Shown: positions 7,777-16,932 of the stretch, in pieces
How positions within the stretch are numbered: the stretch's first letter is position 1
Layout: the number at the start of each line of letters is the position of its first letter
Assembly (NCBI GenBank): GCA_030432755.1
Contig: JAUILZ010000014.1
Coordinates: 1 to 64,000, forward strand
DNA: 64,000 nt
Direction: 5' to 3'
Source: Gammaproteobacteria bacterium
GTDB lineage: Bacteria > Pseudomonadota > Gammaproteobacteria > Arenicellales > Poriferihabitantaceae
Made by a program: the position numbers and the translations under genes
The notes under the pieces: model-generated
The model's database searches: none
The model's input: only the letters and a program-made list of their open reading frames with translations
Told to the model about the DNA's origin: nothing

Positions 7777-9450
7777 CGCCTCCTCGCGCAACACGTGCTT
7801 CTGGATCTTGCCGGTGGAGGTTTTCGGTAACTCGCCGAAGACCACCGCCCGGGGCGCCTTGAAACGCGCCATGCGTTCACGGCACCAGTCGATGATCTCC
7901 TCGTCACTGGCTTTCGCGCCGGCGCGCAGGGCGACGAAGGCGCAGGGCGTTTCCCCCCACTTGTCGTCGGGGCGCGCCACCACCGCGGCCTCGAGCACCG
8001 CCGGGTGGGCATAGAGCACCTCCTCGACCTCCAGGCTCGAGATATTCTCGCCACCGGAAATGATGATGTCCTTGGAACGGTCCTTGATCTCGATGTAACC
8101 GTCTTCATGCCATACCGCGAGATCGCCGGTGCGAAACCAGCCGCCGTGCAACGCCTCGTCGGTGGCCGCCGGGTTCTTCAGGTAGCCCTTCATCACCGTG
8201 TTGCCGCGCAGCAGTATCTCGCCCATGGTAGCGCCGTCGCGGGGTACCGGAACCTGCGTTTCCGGGTCGGCGACGATGGCCTCGTCGGCGGTCACGTGAT
8301 TCACTCCCTGGCGCGCCATGTGGATGCCGCGCTGTTCCGGATCGAGGTCATCCCAGGACGGCTGCCACACGCAGACCGTGGCCGGACCATAAGTCTCGGT
8401 CAGGCCGTAGAGGTGGGTCACCCGGAATCCCAGTCGTTCCAGCGCGCGGATCACCGTCGTCGGCGGCGCCGCCCCGCCGGTGGCCACCTCCACCGTGTGC
8501 TCTAACGGAGCGTCATCTCCCTCGCCTCTCGCCAGCATGTTGAGGATGATCGGCGCGCCGCACATGTGGGTCACGCCGTGCTCGCGAATCTTCGCGAATA
8601 CCTGCTCGCGCTCCACCTTGCGCAGGCAGACATGGGTGCCACCAACAGCGGTGACCGCCCAGGTATAGGTCCAGCCATTGCAGTGAAACATCGGCAACGT
8701 CCACAGGTACACCGTGCGCGCGTCGAGGCCGAAGGTCATCACGTTACCGAGGGCGTTGAGGCAGGCGCCGCGATGGCTGTACACCACCCCCTTGGGATTG
8801 CCGGTGGTTCCCGAGGTGTAGTTCAGGCTGATCGCCAGCCACTCGTCCGCCGGGGGTTGCCATGGCTGGTCCGGGTCGCCACTGGCAAGGAAGTCTTCGT
8901 AATCCGTCGCACTACCCGGCATCTTCGCGTTGCCCGCCGGAGTACCGCCGTCCGCCTCCGCGCCCGGGTCGTGGTAGACCACCACGCGCGCACCGAAGTC
9001 GTTGCCTTCCATCACTTCGCGCACCACGTCCAGCCAGGCCGAGTCGACGATCAAGACCTTCGCCTGCGCGTGGCCGAGTATGAAACCGATGGTGGCGGCG
9101 TCGAGCCGGGAATTGATGGCGTTGAGCACCGCCCCGGCCATGGGCACGCCGTAATGCGCCTCCAGCAGGGGCGGTACGTTGGGCGCGAGCACCGAGACCG
9201 TCTCGCCCGGACCGACACCGGCGGCGGTAAGCGCCGAGGCCAGCGCCCGGCAGCGCCGGTAGAAGTCCGCGTAGCTGAAGTGTTGCTCACCATGGATGAC
9301 CGCGATCTTGTCCGGGTAGACCGCGGCGGAACGCCGCAGAAAGGACAGCGGCGTCAGCACCGCATGGTTGGCGGCGCGGCGCGGCAGATTCCTTTCGAAG
9401 ATGTTCTCTTCGTCGGTCACGGTTGGCGGCAAGGAGGATTGGTCACTCAC
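7762..9450 (-). CDS. AMP-dependent acyl-CoA synthetase (medium-chain/DmdB-like)
   Basis: The 562-residue adenylate-forming enzyme activates a carboxylic acid to its acyl-CoA through an acyl-AMP. The ATP-binding loop is YTSGTTGNPKG (about residue 210). Later motifs are YGLTETYGP, RTGDLAVWHEDGYIEIKDRS and the hinge region IIISGGENISS. The catalytic Lys of the C-terminal domain is in STGKIQK near residue 548. The sequence style resembles medium-chain and methylmercaptopropionate-CoA ligases, but the acyl substrate cannot be settled by eye. It is divergent from the GntR/FCD regulator at 9565, across a 114-bp gap holding possible regulator half-sites, so it may be part of the same regulon. Confidence 0.92.
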   Translation of the reverse strand: MSDQSSLPPTVTDEENIFERNLPRRAANHAVLTPLSFLRRSAAVYPDKIAVIHGEQHFSYADFYRRCRALASALTAAGVGPGETVSVLAPNVPPLLEAHYGVPMAGAVLNAINSRLDAATIGFILGHAQAKVLIVDSAWLDVVREVMEGNDFGARVVVYHDPGAEADGGTPAGNAKMPGSATDYEDFLASGDPDQPWQPPADEWLAISLNYTSGTTGNPKGVVYSHRGACLNALGNVMTFGLDARTVYLWTLPMFHCNGWTYTWAVTAVGGTHVCLRKVEREQVFAKIREHGVTHMCGAPIILNMLARGEGDDAPLEHTVEVATGGAAPPTTVIRALERLGFRVTHLYGLTETYGPATVCVWQPSWDDLDPEQRGIHMARQGVNHVTADEAIVADPETQVPVPRDGATMGEILLRGNTVMKGYLKNPAATDEALHGGWFRTGDLAVWHEDGYIEIKDRSKDIIISGGENISSLEVEEVLYAHPAVLEAAVVARPDDKWGETPCAFVALRAGAKASDEEIIDWCRERMARFKAPRAVVFGELPKTSTGKIQKHVLREEAKKLA

Positions 9451-9483
9451 GCGCGCTTTCTCCGGTTAGCGGCCCTGGGCCCT

Positions 9484-9526
9484 ACCAATCGGCGCAAAGT
9501 TCTGGTATATTGGTTCCGCATTGGTT
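9484..9526 (+). promoter_or_regulatory. Extended -10 promoter and GntR half-sites upstream of the gntR gene
   Basis: An extended -10 (TGGTATATT, 9503-9511) lies upstream of the regulator. ACCAAT (9484-9489) and two ATTGGT copies (9509-9514 and 9520-9525) match the inner half-site AACCAATA/TATTGGTT of the palindrome at 10299-10329. One copy overlaps the -10 hexamer. Autoregulation by the GntR/FCD protein is inferred. Confidence 0.45.
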
Positions 9527-9564
9527 CTACAATAAACAATCCACAGGGACCTTCAGAACATACC

Positions 9565-10224
9565 ATGAGCGCAGAGCTTCTACTACACGCGCTACAGGAG
9601 AAACTGGATACGGGAGCCTGGCAGGCGGGCGCCCGCCTGCCCACGGAACGCGAGCTCGCGCGCCGCTACAGTGTCGGCCGCAATACCGTGCGCCGGGTCC
9701 TCGGCAACCTCGAGAGCCGTGGCCTGATTGTTCGCCACGTCGGCCGTGGCACTTTCGTTGCCGACAACCTTGCCGCCAGTCCGCGCACCGACGTCGACGC
9801 CAGCGTGGTGAATCCCGAGGAAATGATGGAGGCTCGACTGCTGATCGAGCCACTGCTCGCCCGGCTGGTTGTGGCGCGCGCCTCGAGCGCGGAACTCGAC
9901 ACTATCCGCACGTTGGTCATGCGCGGGGGTGAAGCACGATCCATGGCCGAATTCGAGCAATGGGACAACCGGTTCCACCGCGCCATCGCCCGCGCCAGCA
10001 AGAACCAGTACCTGATCGGCATCGTCGAGGGCATGCATCGCATTCGCAGATCTGACGAATGGGGTGCGCTCAGGCGTCGTGGTCTCACCGACGACCGGCG
10101 ACTCGCCTACCAGGCCGATCACGAGCGCATCGTCGAGGCGCTATGCTCGCGCGATGCCGAACAGGCCCGCCAGGCCATCGTCGAACACCTTTCCCGGGTC
10201 AAGGGTAACCTCCTGGTCGGATAG
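9565..10224 (+). CDS. GntR family transcriptional regulator, FadR/FCD subfamily
   Basis: The 219-residue regulator has a winged helix-turn-helix at residues about 5-70 (LPTERELARRYSVGRNTVRR, then LIVRHVGRGTFV) and an all-helical FCD ligand-binding domain from about 88 to 215. The FCD metal/ligand site pattern is visible as D..H (WDNRFHRAIARAS) and a late His (ADHERIVEAL). Such proteins usually bind a small carboxylate and release DNA. The start is ATG 9565. Conserved sequence does not extend upstream, where the same frame lies within the divergent synthetase gene. It stands directly before the gamma-glutamyltransferase/TRAP operon, which it probably controls through the palindrome at 10299-10329. 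Confidence 0.93.
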   Translation: MSAELLLHALQEKLDTGAWQAGARLPTERELARRYSVGRNTVRRVLGNLESRGLIVRHVGRGTFVADNLAASPRTDVDASVVNPEEMMEARLLIEPLLARLVVARASSAELDTIRTLVMRGGEARSMAEFEQWDNRFHRAIARASKNQYLIGIVEGMHRIRRSDEWGALRRRGLTDDRRLAYQADHERIVEALCSRDAEQARQAIVEHLSRVKGNLLVG

Positions 10225-10258
10225 AACCCTTTACGGGAACGTCCTCCATCGGACCCGT

Positions 10259-10288
10259 TTGACTCCCCTTTCCCACTGTGCCTATAAT
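10259..10288 (+). promoter_or_regulatory. Sigma-70 type promoter of the ggt-TRAP operon
   Basis: TTGACT (10259-10264) and TATAAT (10283-10288) are separated by 18 bp. Transcription would start near 10295, so the perfect palindrome beginning at 10299 would lie just downstream of the start point. Confidence 0.75.
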
Positions 10289-10298
10289 GGTTCCTAAT

Positions 10299-10329
10299 AT
10301 GCAAACCAATATTCCTTATTGGTTTGCAT
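10299..10329. promoter_or_regulatory. Perfect 13-bp inverted repeat, probable GntR operator
   Basis: The arms ATGCAAACCAATA (10299-10311) and TATTGGTTTGCAT (10317-10329) are exact reverse complements with a 5-bp spacer (TTCCT). The site lies between the near-consensus promoter and the ATG of the operon's first gene, where a bound dimer would block initiation or elongation. Related half-sites occur upstream of the regulator gene itself. A role as a transcript hairpin is possible, but there is no T-run after it. Confidence 0.8.
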
Positions 10330-10362
10330 CAATTAACTCTTCACCGGGACGGGACAGGTCGA

Positions 10363-12177
10363 ATGCAGCTCACGCGGCCGGAAATCGTCGGTACGTTCGG
10401 CGCCGTTTCCTCATCGCACTGGATTGCCAGTTCCTGCGCCATGCGCGTGCTGGAGCGCGGTGGTAATGCCTTCGATGCGGCGGTTGCCGGCGGTTTCGTG
10501 CTGCAGGTGGTGGCTCCCCATCTCAACGGTCCGGCGGGTGATGTAGCTATTCTCCTGCACCGCGCTGGTGAGCCCGGCGCTCTGTCGGTCTGCGGCCAGG
10601 GACCGGTCCCGGTAGCGGCTACCATCGATCGCTTCCGTGCGTTGAATCTCGACTTGGTGCCCGGCACCGGCCTGCTGCCGGCAGTGGTCCCCGGCGCCTT
10701 CGACGCCTGGATGCTGGTACTACGCGATTACGGTCGACTGGATGTCGTCGAGGTTCTTGAATGCGCCATGCACTACGCAGGACATGGTGTGCCCGTGAGC
10801 CCACGACTACACGAAACACTTGCCGCCGCCGCTGGCCTGTTCCGTCGTTACTGGCCTGATTCCGCGGCTTGCTTCCTGCACCACAACGACATTCCGGCCT
10901 GCGACACACTACTGCGGAATCCATCGCTGGCTGCCACCCTGAGCCGCCTCACCCGAGCCGCCTCACAGGCCGGCGGAAACCGGGTACAACGCATCGAGGC
11001 CGTCCGCCGCGCATGGTCGAACGGTTTCGTGGCTGATGCTATCGATCGCTTCTGCCGCGCGGCGACGGCGATGGACGTCACCGGTCGTGAACATTCCGCC
11101 CTGCTGACAGGTGATGACATCAGCGGCTGGTCAGCGACAGTGGAAGCGCCGCAATGCCTTCACTATGCCGGCTGGACGGTAGCCAAGTGCGCCGCCTGGA
11201 GCCAGGGCCCGGCACTGTTGCAGACACTGGCGCTGCTCGATGCCGGCGAAATATCCGCGCTGGATCCGGGCGGTGCGGAATTCGTCCACCGTATCACCGA
11301 GGCGATGAAGCTGGCGTTCGCCGACCGCGAGGCGTGGTACGGCGATCCCGCTGGCAGTAACGTTCCCATGGATCACCTGTTGTCGGATGCCTACAACCGT
11401 GAACGCCGCGAGCTGATCGGCGAAATGGCCGACAACCGCTGGCGTCCCGGCGCGGCGGGCGCAGAACCGGTGGCATTCGACTACAAGGCCGCTACGGATC
11501 GCGTACGCGAGAACGGTCTCTTGTCCGCCTACGGTGGCGGAGAGCCCACGGTGGGAGAAATCTCCAGTCCTGGCTACCTGGCCAGCGTGGCCGGTGATAC
11601 CTGCCACATTGACGTCGTCGACGACGCCGGCAACATGGTATCGGCGACGCCGTCCGGTGGCTGGCTGCAATCCTCTCCAGTAATCCCGGAACTCGGATTT
11701 CCGCTCGGTACCCGCGCGCAGATGACCTGGCTCGACGATGCCTTGCCATCGCGGCTGGCACCGGGCCTCAGGCCACGCACCACGCTGACGCCAACGCTGG
11801 TGTTGGATGAAGAGGATCGCGGCTACCTCGCCTGTGGTACGCCGGGCGGCGACCAGCAGGACCAGTGGCAGGTCACCTTCCTGCTGCGCCACCTGTTGCA
11901 CGGGACGGGCCTGCAGGAGGCGATAGAAGCGCCGGCATTCCATTCAGAGCACTGGCCCAATTCCTTTTACCCGCGTCACGCGTCTCCCGGAAAGCTGGTG
12001 GTGGAAAGCCGCTTCGGCGAGACAGTCATCCAGGACCTGAAGCGTCGCGGACACGCCGTCGAGGAGAACGGACCGTGGTCAGAGGGCCGACTGACCGCGA
12101 TCGCACGGGAACCGGATGGCCGCATCCGCGCGGCGGCCAATCCACGTGGAGGCATCGGCTATGCGGTCGGTCGCTGA
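10363..12177 (+). CDS. Gamma-glutamyltransferase family protein (Ntn hydrolase)
   Basis: The 604-residue protein belongs to the gamma-glutamyltransferase/cephalosporin acylase Ntn-hydrolase family, which matures by self-cleavage to expose an N-terminal Thr. The predicted nucleophile is Thr413 in GDTCHIDVVD. It is followed by the family stretch GNMVSATPSGGWLQSS and the small-subunit motifs RPRTTLTPTLV and GTPGGDQQDQW. No signal peptide is evident, so the enzyme is probably cytoplasmic, unlike periplasmic Ggt. ATG 10363 was chosen; the upstream TTG 10324 lies inside the operator. It is the first gene of an operon with a TRAP transporter, suggesting hydrolysis of an imported gamma-glutamyl or related amide. 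The true substrate is unknown. Confidence 0.85.
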   Translation: MQLTRPEIVGTFGAVSSSHWIASSCAMRVLERGGNAFDAAVAGGFVLQVVAPHLNGPAGDVAILLHRAGEPGALSVCGQGPVPVAATIDRFRALNLDLVPGTGLLPAVVPGAFDAWMLVLRDYGRLDVVEVLECAMHYAGHGVPVSPRLHETLAAAAGLFRRYWPDSAACFLHHNDIPACDTLLRNPSLAATLSRLTRAASQAGGNRVQRIEAVRRAWSNGFVADAIDRFCRAATAMDVTGREHSALLTGDDISGWSATVEAPQCLHYAGWTVAKCAAWSQGPALLQTLALLDAGEISALDPGGAEFVHRITEAMKLAFADREAWYGDPAGSNVPMDHLLSDAYNRERRELIGEMADNRWRPGAAGAEPVAFDYKAATDRVRENGLLSAYGGGEPTVGEISSPGYLASVAGDTCHIDVVDDAGNMVSATPSGGWLQSSPVIPELGFPLGTRAQMTWLDDALPSRLAPGLRPRTTLTPTLVLDEEDRGYLACGTPGGDQQDQWQVTFLLRHLLHGTGLQEAIEAPAFHSEHWPNSFYPRHASPGKLVVESRFGETVIQDLKRRGHAVEENGPWSEGRLTAIAREPDGRIRAAANPRGGIGYAVGR

Positions 12178-14062
12178 ACCCCGTCTCGGCATCGCACCTG
12201 ACGGACCCCGCGCGAGCGGGCTGCGGGGCCTGGTGCAACGTTGCCTCGGCCTGCTCGACGAACTCATCGGCGGCGCCGTCACCCTGGCGCTGATAGCACT
12301 GATCGTTATCGTGTTCACCAATGTCGTCGGCCGCTACGGTTTCAACAATTCGATCACCTGGGCGGCGGACGCGGCGCAGTGGTTGTTTGTCGCGGTCATC
12401 TTCCTTGCCGTGCCCCTGGCGCATCGCACACGCATGCACCTGTCTATCGGCCTGTTCGTCGACAGGCTACCGACACGGGCACGCACAGTCGCTGAACTGG
12501 CCAGCGACATCATCATCGCCTATACGACCATCATGTTGCTGTTTGGCGGCATGACCATCATCGAAATGGTTGGCGGGGTGAACTACGCCCTTGGCCTGCC
12601 GACCTGGGTAAAATTCTCGCTGATTCCTGTCGCCTGCGTACTCGGCCTGGTGTACCTGGCGCTGCGTGGTATCGACGAGGGGCGTGAACCGTGGCGGGGA
12701 CCGCTCGCCATCTTGCTGGGCGTAGGGCTGTACTTCATTGTCAACCGCCTGGGATGGGTGTCCATCGCCGGGTGGGATCCCGGGTTGGTCATGGCCGCGT
12801 CGTTCATCGTCGCCATGATGCTGGGTTCGCCGGTGGCTTTCGCGATGATATTCGCCGCGTTCGTCGCCAACCTGGCCGGCGGGTTGCTGCCACCGGCCGC
12901 GGTGGTGCAGAACATGGTCAACGGCGCCACCAAGTTTCTTCTGCTGGCGATCCCGTTTTTCATTACCGCCGGGGCACTGATGAATGCCGGGGGCCTGACC
13001 CACCGCCTGATGGATTTTGCCTTCAAGCTGGTTGGTCACATGCGCGGCGGTTTCGCCCAGGTCAACGTGGTGTCGAGCGGCCTGTACGCGGGTATTTCCG
13101 GCTCCAGCTATTCGGAAGCCGCGCTGGGCACCAAGCTGCTGGTGCCACAGATGGTCAAGCACGGTTACTCGCCAGCATTTTCCTGCGCGATCACGGCTGC
13201 CTCAGCGACAGTTCCAAACGTGATCCCGCCGTCAATCGCCCTGCTGATACTCGCCGCCGCCGCCAATCTGTCAGTAGGAAGTCTGTGGTTGGCCGGTGTC
13301 GTCCCGGGCCTGCTGATGATTTTCTCGTTGATGATCTGCGTGTATTTCATTGCCCGCATCAAGGGATTCGGCACGGCCAATGAACGAGCCGGTACGGGCG
13401 AGCGCTGGCGCGCCTTCGGCCACGCGCTGCCGGTGCTGGGGCTTGCGGTACTGATACTTGGCGGCATCCGCTTCGGCGTCGTCACACCGACCGAGGCCGG
13501 AGTGCTGGCAGTGGTCTATGGCTGGGTTCTGGGCATGTTCGTCTACCGCAGCTATGGCATGCGCGAGTTGTGGAGCACGCTCCGTGGTGCGGCCGTGGAA
13601 GCGGCCATGGTCGGCCTGTTGATCGGCGCCGCCGCGCCGTTCGCCTTCGTGCTGGTCACCGAGCAGATCCCGCAACTGCTCACCGTCACCGTCGCGACCC
13701 TTTCGGACAACCCGATCCTGGTACTGCTGCTGGTCAACCTGCTGATGCTTCTTTTTGGCATGTTCCTGGATATCGGCGCCGCCATCCTGATCCTGACTCC
13801 GTTGCTGATGCCGCTAGTCACCAGCCTCGGTATCGACCCGGTCCACTTTGGTATCGTAATCGTAGTCAACCTGATGCTCGGTGGGCTGACGCCACCGGTG
13901 GGAATGCTGGCCTTTATCACTGGAACGATTTCCCGCACCCCGGTACACGAGGTGTTCCGCGCCATGGTGCCGCTGCTGGCGGCGCTGTTTACAGCATTGA
14001 TGATCATCACCTACGTACCTGCAGTTTCCCTTGGGCTTGGCTGGTTGATCAGCGGTCGCTGA
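12161..14062 (+). CDS. TRAP transporter permease, fused small (DctQ) and large (DctM) subunits
   Basis: The 633-residue membrane protein joins both TRAP permease subunits. Residues about 20-170 are the four-helix DctQ part (VVGRYGFNNSITWAADAAQW is typical). Residues about 205-630 are the DctM part, with VAFAMIFAAF, GLYAGISGSSYSEAALGTK and the late GGLTPPVGMLAFI. It imports organic acids using the sodium gradient together with a periplasmic binding protein. ATG 12161 overlaps the end of the hydrolase gene by 17 bp, showing tight coupling. The binding-protein gene follows 56 bp downstream. Confidence 0.93.
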   Translation: MRSVAEPRLGIAPDGPRASGLRGLVQRCLGLLDELIGGAVTLALIALIVIVFTNVVGRYGFNNSITWAADAAQWLFVAVIFLAVPLAHRTRMHLSIGLFVDRLPTRARTVAELASDIIIAYTTIMLLFGGMTIIEMVGGVNYALGLPTWVKFSLIPVACVLGLVYLALRGIDEGREPWRGPLAILLGVGLYFIVNRLGWVSIAGWDPGLVMAASFIVAMMLGSPVAFAMIFAAFVANLAGGLLPPAAVVQNMVNGATKFLLLAIPFFITAGALMNAGGLTHRLMDFAFKLVGHMRGGFAQVNVVSSGLYAGISGSSYSEAALGTKLLVPQMVKHGYSPAFSCAITAASATVPNVIPPSIALLILAAAANLSVGSLWLAGVVPGLLMIFSLMICVYFIARIKGFGTANERAGTGERWRAFGHALPVLGLAVLILGGIRFGVVTPTEAGVLAVVYGWVLGMFVYRSYGMRELWSTLRGAAVEAAMVGLLIGAAAPFAFVLVTEQIPQLLTVTVATLSDNPILVLLLVNLLMLLFGMFLDIGAAILILTPLLMPLVTSLGIDPVHFGIVIVVNLMLGGLTPPVGMLAFITGTISRTPVHEVFRAMVPLLAALFTALMIITYVPAVSLGLGWLISGR

Positions 14063-14118
14063 CCGCTATCAGGCAGGTTTCCCGTTCATCGTACATCCGT
14101 CATAGTGAGGTAAGAACC

Positions 14119-15117
14119 GTGAGAGTGAAGAAGTTCAACTGGTTAAAGCCCTCAGCGCTGGCCGCGATTGCGGCGCTGGGAATCATCGCCACCGGTCAGG
14201 CATCAGCACAGACGCCAAAGACTCTGACCGTATCCGTGATCTACGGTCCGGAAAAGCCACAATCGAAAATCTGGTACAAGTTCCGCGACATCGTTGAGGA
14301 AAATCTTCCCGGGCAATTCGACGTCAAGGTCGTCACCGACGGTGCCCTTGGCGGCGAGAAGGAAACCACCGAGGGAATTCGTCTCGGCTCGATCCAGGGC
14401 GCCTTGTCCACCCTTGCCAACCTGACCACCTGGGTACCCGAAGGCGCGTTGTTCGACATGCCCTTCATGTTCCGCGACATGGATCACATCAGCAAGACCA
14501 TGGCGGGACCAATCGGCGACGAGTACAAGGCGCTCTACGAGGCACAGGGCTTCAAGGTTCTCGGATTCATCGTCTACGGCTCGCGACATGTCATCAGCAA
14601 GGAACCGATCCGCGCGCCAGCGGATGTACAGGGCAAGAAGATGCGCGTGCTGCAAAGTCCGCTGCACATCGATCTCTGGGGATCTCTTGGCGCCAACCCG
14701 ACACCGGTGCCGATCACCGAGGCCTACAATGCGCTGCAAACCGGGGTGGTGGATTACATGGACATGACCAAGTCGGGTTACGATGCGCTGAAACTCTACG
14801 AGGTGGTGCCGTATATTACCGAAACAAACCATATCTGGTCGCTCGGCGTCATGTACTTGAGCAAGCCATTCTGGGACGGCCTCAGTGCCGAGCAGCAGGT
14901 TATCATGCAGGAAGCAGCCGACGAGGCCATCCCATACTTCAACGGGCTCGCCGCGGCCGAACAGGATGCCTCGCTGGCGAAGACCGTGGCGGCCGGCGCC
15001 GAGGTCGTGCAACCGGACCTGGCAGCCTGGCAGGACGCGATGGCATCATTCTGGCCGACCTACGCCGATAACGTTGGCGGCATGGAGCGCATCGAGGCGA
15101 TCGTCGAGATCGAGTAA
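14119..15117 (+). CDS. TRAP transporter solute-binding protein (DctP family)
   Basis: The 332-residue periplasmic protein has a signal peptide of about 31 residues ending ATGQASAQ. The DctP fold follows, with LGGEKETTEGIRLGSIQ near residue 80, GKKMRVLQSP (containing the conserved ligand-binding Arg) and EAYNALQTGVVD. It captures the substrate for the fused permease encoded just upstream. GTG 14119 is preceded by GTGAGGTAAG, a good ribosome-binding site. The ligand is probably a carboxylate, because the Arg-carboxylate contact is conserved in this family. Confidence 0.92.
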   Translation: MRVKKFNWLKPSALAAIAALGIIATGQASAQTPKTLTVSVIYGPEKPQSKIWYKFRDIVEENLPGQFDVKVVTDGALGGEKETTEGIRLGSIQGALSTLANLTTWVPEGALFDMPFMFRDMDHISKTMAGPIGDEYKALYEAQGFKVLGFIVYGSRHVISKEPIRAPADVQGKKMRVLQSPLHIDLWGSLGANPTPVPITEAYNALQTGVVDYMDMTKSGYDALKLYEVVPYITETNHIWSLGVMYLSKPFWDGLSAEQQVIMQEAADEAIPYFNGLAAAEQDASLAKTVAAGAEVVQPDLAAWQDAMASFWPTYADNVGGMERIEAIVEIE

Positions 15118-15123
15118 GTGTCG

Positions 15124-15153
15124 GGGCCGGTGGCTGACGATAGCCACCGGCCC
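15124..15153 (+). terminator. Strong GC hairpin after the binding-protein gene
   Basis: GGGCCGGTGGCT (15124-15135) pairs perfectly with AGCCACCGGCCC (15142-15153) around a 6-nt loop, beginning 7 bp after the dctP stop codon. No T-run follows. It is more likely an mRNA-stabilising or partial-termination hairpin that raises binding-protein level relative to downstream genes than a full terminator. Confidence 0.5.
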
Positions 15154-15174
15154 GCTCGTTACCCTGTGTCCCGC

Positions 15175-15435
15175 ATGAACAACTCCACGCATCCACCACC
15201 GGACCTCGGCGGCGACTTCCCGGAAATCGAGTTCTCCTTCGAGGATTCGATGGAAGAGGAAATCCTGCAGATGGTCATCGACGCGCTGAACCAGCAGGGC
15301 TATCCCGGCCTCGATCGGGAAAGCCTTTCAACCAACCGCGCCCATCGCGAAGCTGCCCTCGACATGCTCGGGGACTGCCGACCACTACCCGTAGTGCGGC
15401 AACTGATCGACCGGATAACGCGCGGCCAACTGTAA
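15175..15435 (+). CDS. Small acidic hypothetical protein in the TRAP/aldehyde dehydrogenase operon
   Basis: The 86-residue product starts at ATG 15175. The N-terminal half is strongly acidic ([15 protein letters not shown], residues about 16-30). It is followed by a helical region with [12 protein letters not shown] and a basic end. There is no signal peptide and no membrane span. The gene lies between the binding-protein hairpin and the aldehyde dehydrogenase gene, 22 bp before the latter, so it is probably co-expressed. I do not recognise the family. Confidence 0.6.
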   Translation: MNNSTHPPPDLGGDFPEIEFSFEDSMEEEILQMVIDALNQQGYPGLDRESLSTNRAHREAALDMLGDCRPLPVVRQLIDRITRGQL

Positions 15436-15457
15436 TTCCCGAACAACTTGTTTCTCC

Positions 15458-16921
15458 ATGCTCATTGACCGGTCCGTCTTCTCGCCACTGATCGATCGCT
15501 ACGCTGCCGGCAGCCTGTTCATCGATGGCGGCTATCATGCCGCGCCCCGTACCCTGCCGGTACTCGGCAAGGTGAACGACGACCCGCTGGCGGAAGTCGG
15601 CGCCGCTGACACCACCGTCGTGGACGACGCCGTCAGCAGTGCTGCCCGTGCCTTCCCGACCTGGCGTGCCACGTCGCCGGCATGGCGCGCGCGTATCCTG
15701 AACGACATGGCCGCGGCGCTGGAAGCTGACGCCGATCGCTGGATCGCGCTGGAAGCCGTGCATGCCGGCAAGCCAGTCACCGACGCGCGCATCGATATCC
15801 TCGCGTCGATCGGCGTGCTGCGCTGGTACGCCGGTTTCGCGGATCGCATCGACGGCAGGCTGGTAGCGTCCGCCGACCAGCAACACCGATACGTGCGCCG
15901 CGAGCCGTTGGGCGTCTGCGCCGCCATCGTGCCCTGGAACTTTCCGCTACTGCTGATGTTGTGGAAGGTAGCGCCGGCACTCGCTGCCGGTAACGTGGTC
16001 GTGGTAAAGCCTGCGAGTGCCACGCCACTGACGGCGCTGTTGTTCGCCGAACTTGCAACCACCGCCGGACTGCCTGCTGGCGTGCTCAATGTGGTTCCCG
16101 GTGCGGGGGGCGAAGTCGGCACGCACCTGGCTCGTCACGTGGACGTCGCCAAGGTCAGTTTCACCGGTTCCACGGAAGTGGGGCGGGAGGTCGCACACGC
16201 GGCGGCGGACGGCATCAAGCGGATTACTCTGGAGCTGGGCGGCAAGTCACCGAACCTGGTATTCGACGATGCCGATATTGACCGCGCTGCAGCGGGCACC
16301 GCAGCCGGCGTCTTCGGTCACGCCGGGCAGAAATGCGCCGCGCGGACAAGGTGTATCGTCACCGAGGCGATTGCCGACGAACTGGTGGAAAAGATCGCGC
16401 GCGCGGCGAAATCGCTGAAGATCGGCGACGTTCTCGATCCAGACACACAGCTCGGGCCGGTCATCGACAGGTACGCGCAACAAAGAATCCTCAACTATTG
16501 CGAGCAGGCTACCACGGAGGGCGCGGAACGCATCTGCGGCGGCCGTGCGGCCGACCAAGCCGGCCCGTTCGTCGAGGCCACGGTGTTCGATCGCGCCCGC
16601 AATGACATGGCTTTCGCCCGCGAGGAGATCTTCGGCCCGGTGCTGGCGGTGATCCGTGTCACCGACGAGGAAGAGGCCATTGCCGTGGCCAACGACAGCG
16701 ACTATGGGCTCGCCGCCAGTGTGTGGACACGGGACGTCGGCCGCGCCCACCGCGTTGCCGCCGCCATCGAAGCCGGCACGGTGAGCGTCAACACGCCGGC
16801 CGTGGTCGGTCTGGAGACACCTTTCGGTGGCTACAAGCAAAGTGGCTACGGACGCGAGCTGGGCAGTGAAGGGCTGGATGGCTACCTACAATCCAAATCC
16901 GTGATCGTCGACCTGACATAG
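15458..16921 (+). CDS. NAD(P)-dependent aldehyde dehydrogenase
   Basis: The 487-residue enzyme oxidises an aldehyde to the acid. Family landmarks are [20 protein letters not shown], the nucleotide-binding turn [11 protein letters not shown], the general base Glu259 in LELGGKS, the catalytic Cys293 in [15 protein letters not shown] and [13 protein letters not shown]. It closely resembles betaine/gamma-aminobutyraldehyde-type enzymes in overall pattern, but the substrate is not fixed. It is followed 11 bp later by an iron alcohol dehydrogenase, so an alcohol-aldehyde-acid sequence is plausible for the imported compound. Confidence 0.95.
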   Translation: MLIDRSVFSPLIDRYAAGSLFIDGGYHAAPRTLPVLGKVNDDPLAEVGAADTTVVDDAVSSAARAFPTWRATSPAWRARILNDMAAALEADADRWIALEAVHAGKPVTDARIDILASIGVLRWYAGFADRIDGRLVASADQQHRYVRREPLGVCAAIVPWNFPLLLMLWKVAPALAAGNVVVVKPASATPLTALLFAELATTAGLPAGVLNVVPGAGGEVGTHLARHVDVAKVSFTGSTEVGREVAHAAADGIKRITLELGGKSPNLVFDDADIDRAAAGTAAGVFGHAGQKCAARTRCIVTEAIADELVEKIARAAKSLKIGDVLDPDTQLGPVIDRYAQQRILNYCEQATTEGAERICGGRAADQAGPFVEATVFDRARNDMAFAREEIFGPVLAVIRVTDEEEAIAVANDSDYGLAASVWTRDVGRAHRVAAAIEAGTVSVNTPAVVGLETPFGGYKQSGYGRELGSEGLDGYLQSKSVIVDLT

Positions 16922-16932
16922 ACCGCCATAAC

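Noticed and set aside
8566-9564. N-terminal extension of the GntR regulator into the acyl-CoA synthetase gene
   Set aside because: GntR homology starts at ATG 9565; the extension is antisense to the synthetase and low-complexity.
10324-10363. Upstream TTG start for the gamma-glutamyltransferase gene
   Set aside because: It lies in the operator palindrome, has no ribosome-binding site, and adds 13 non-conserved residues.
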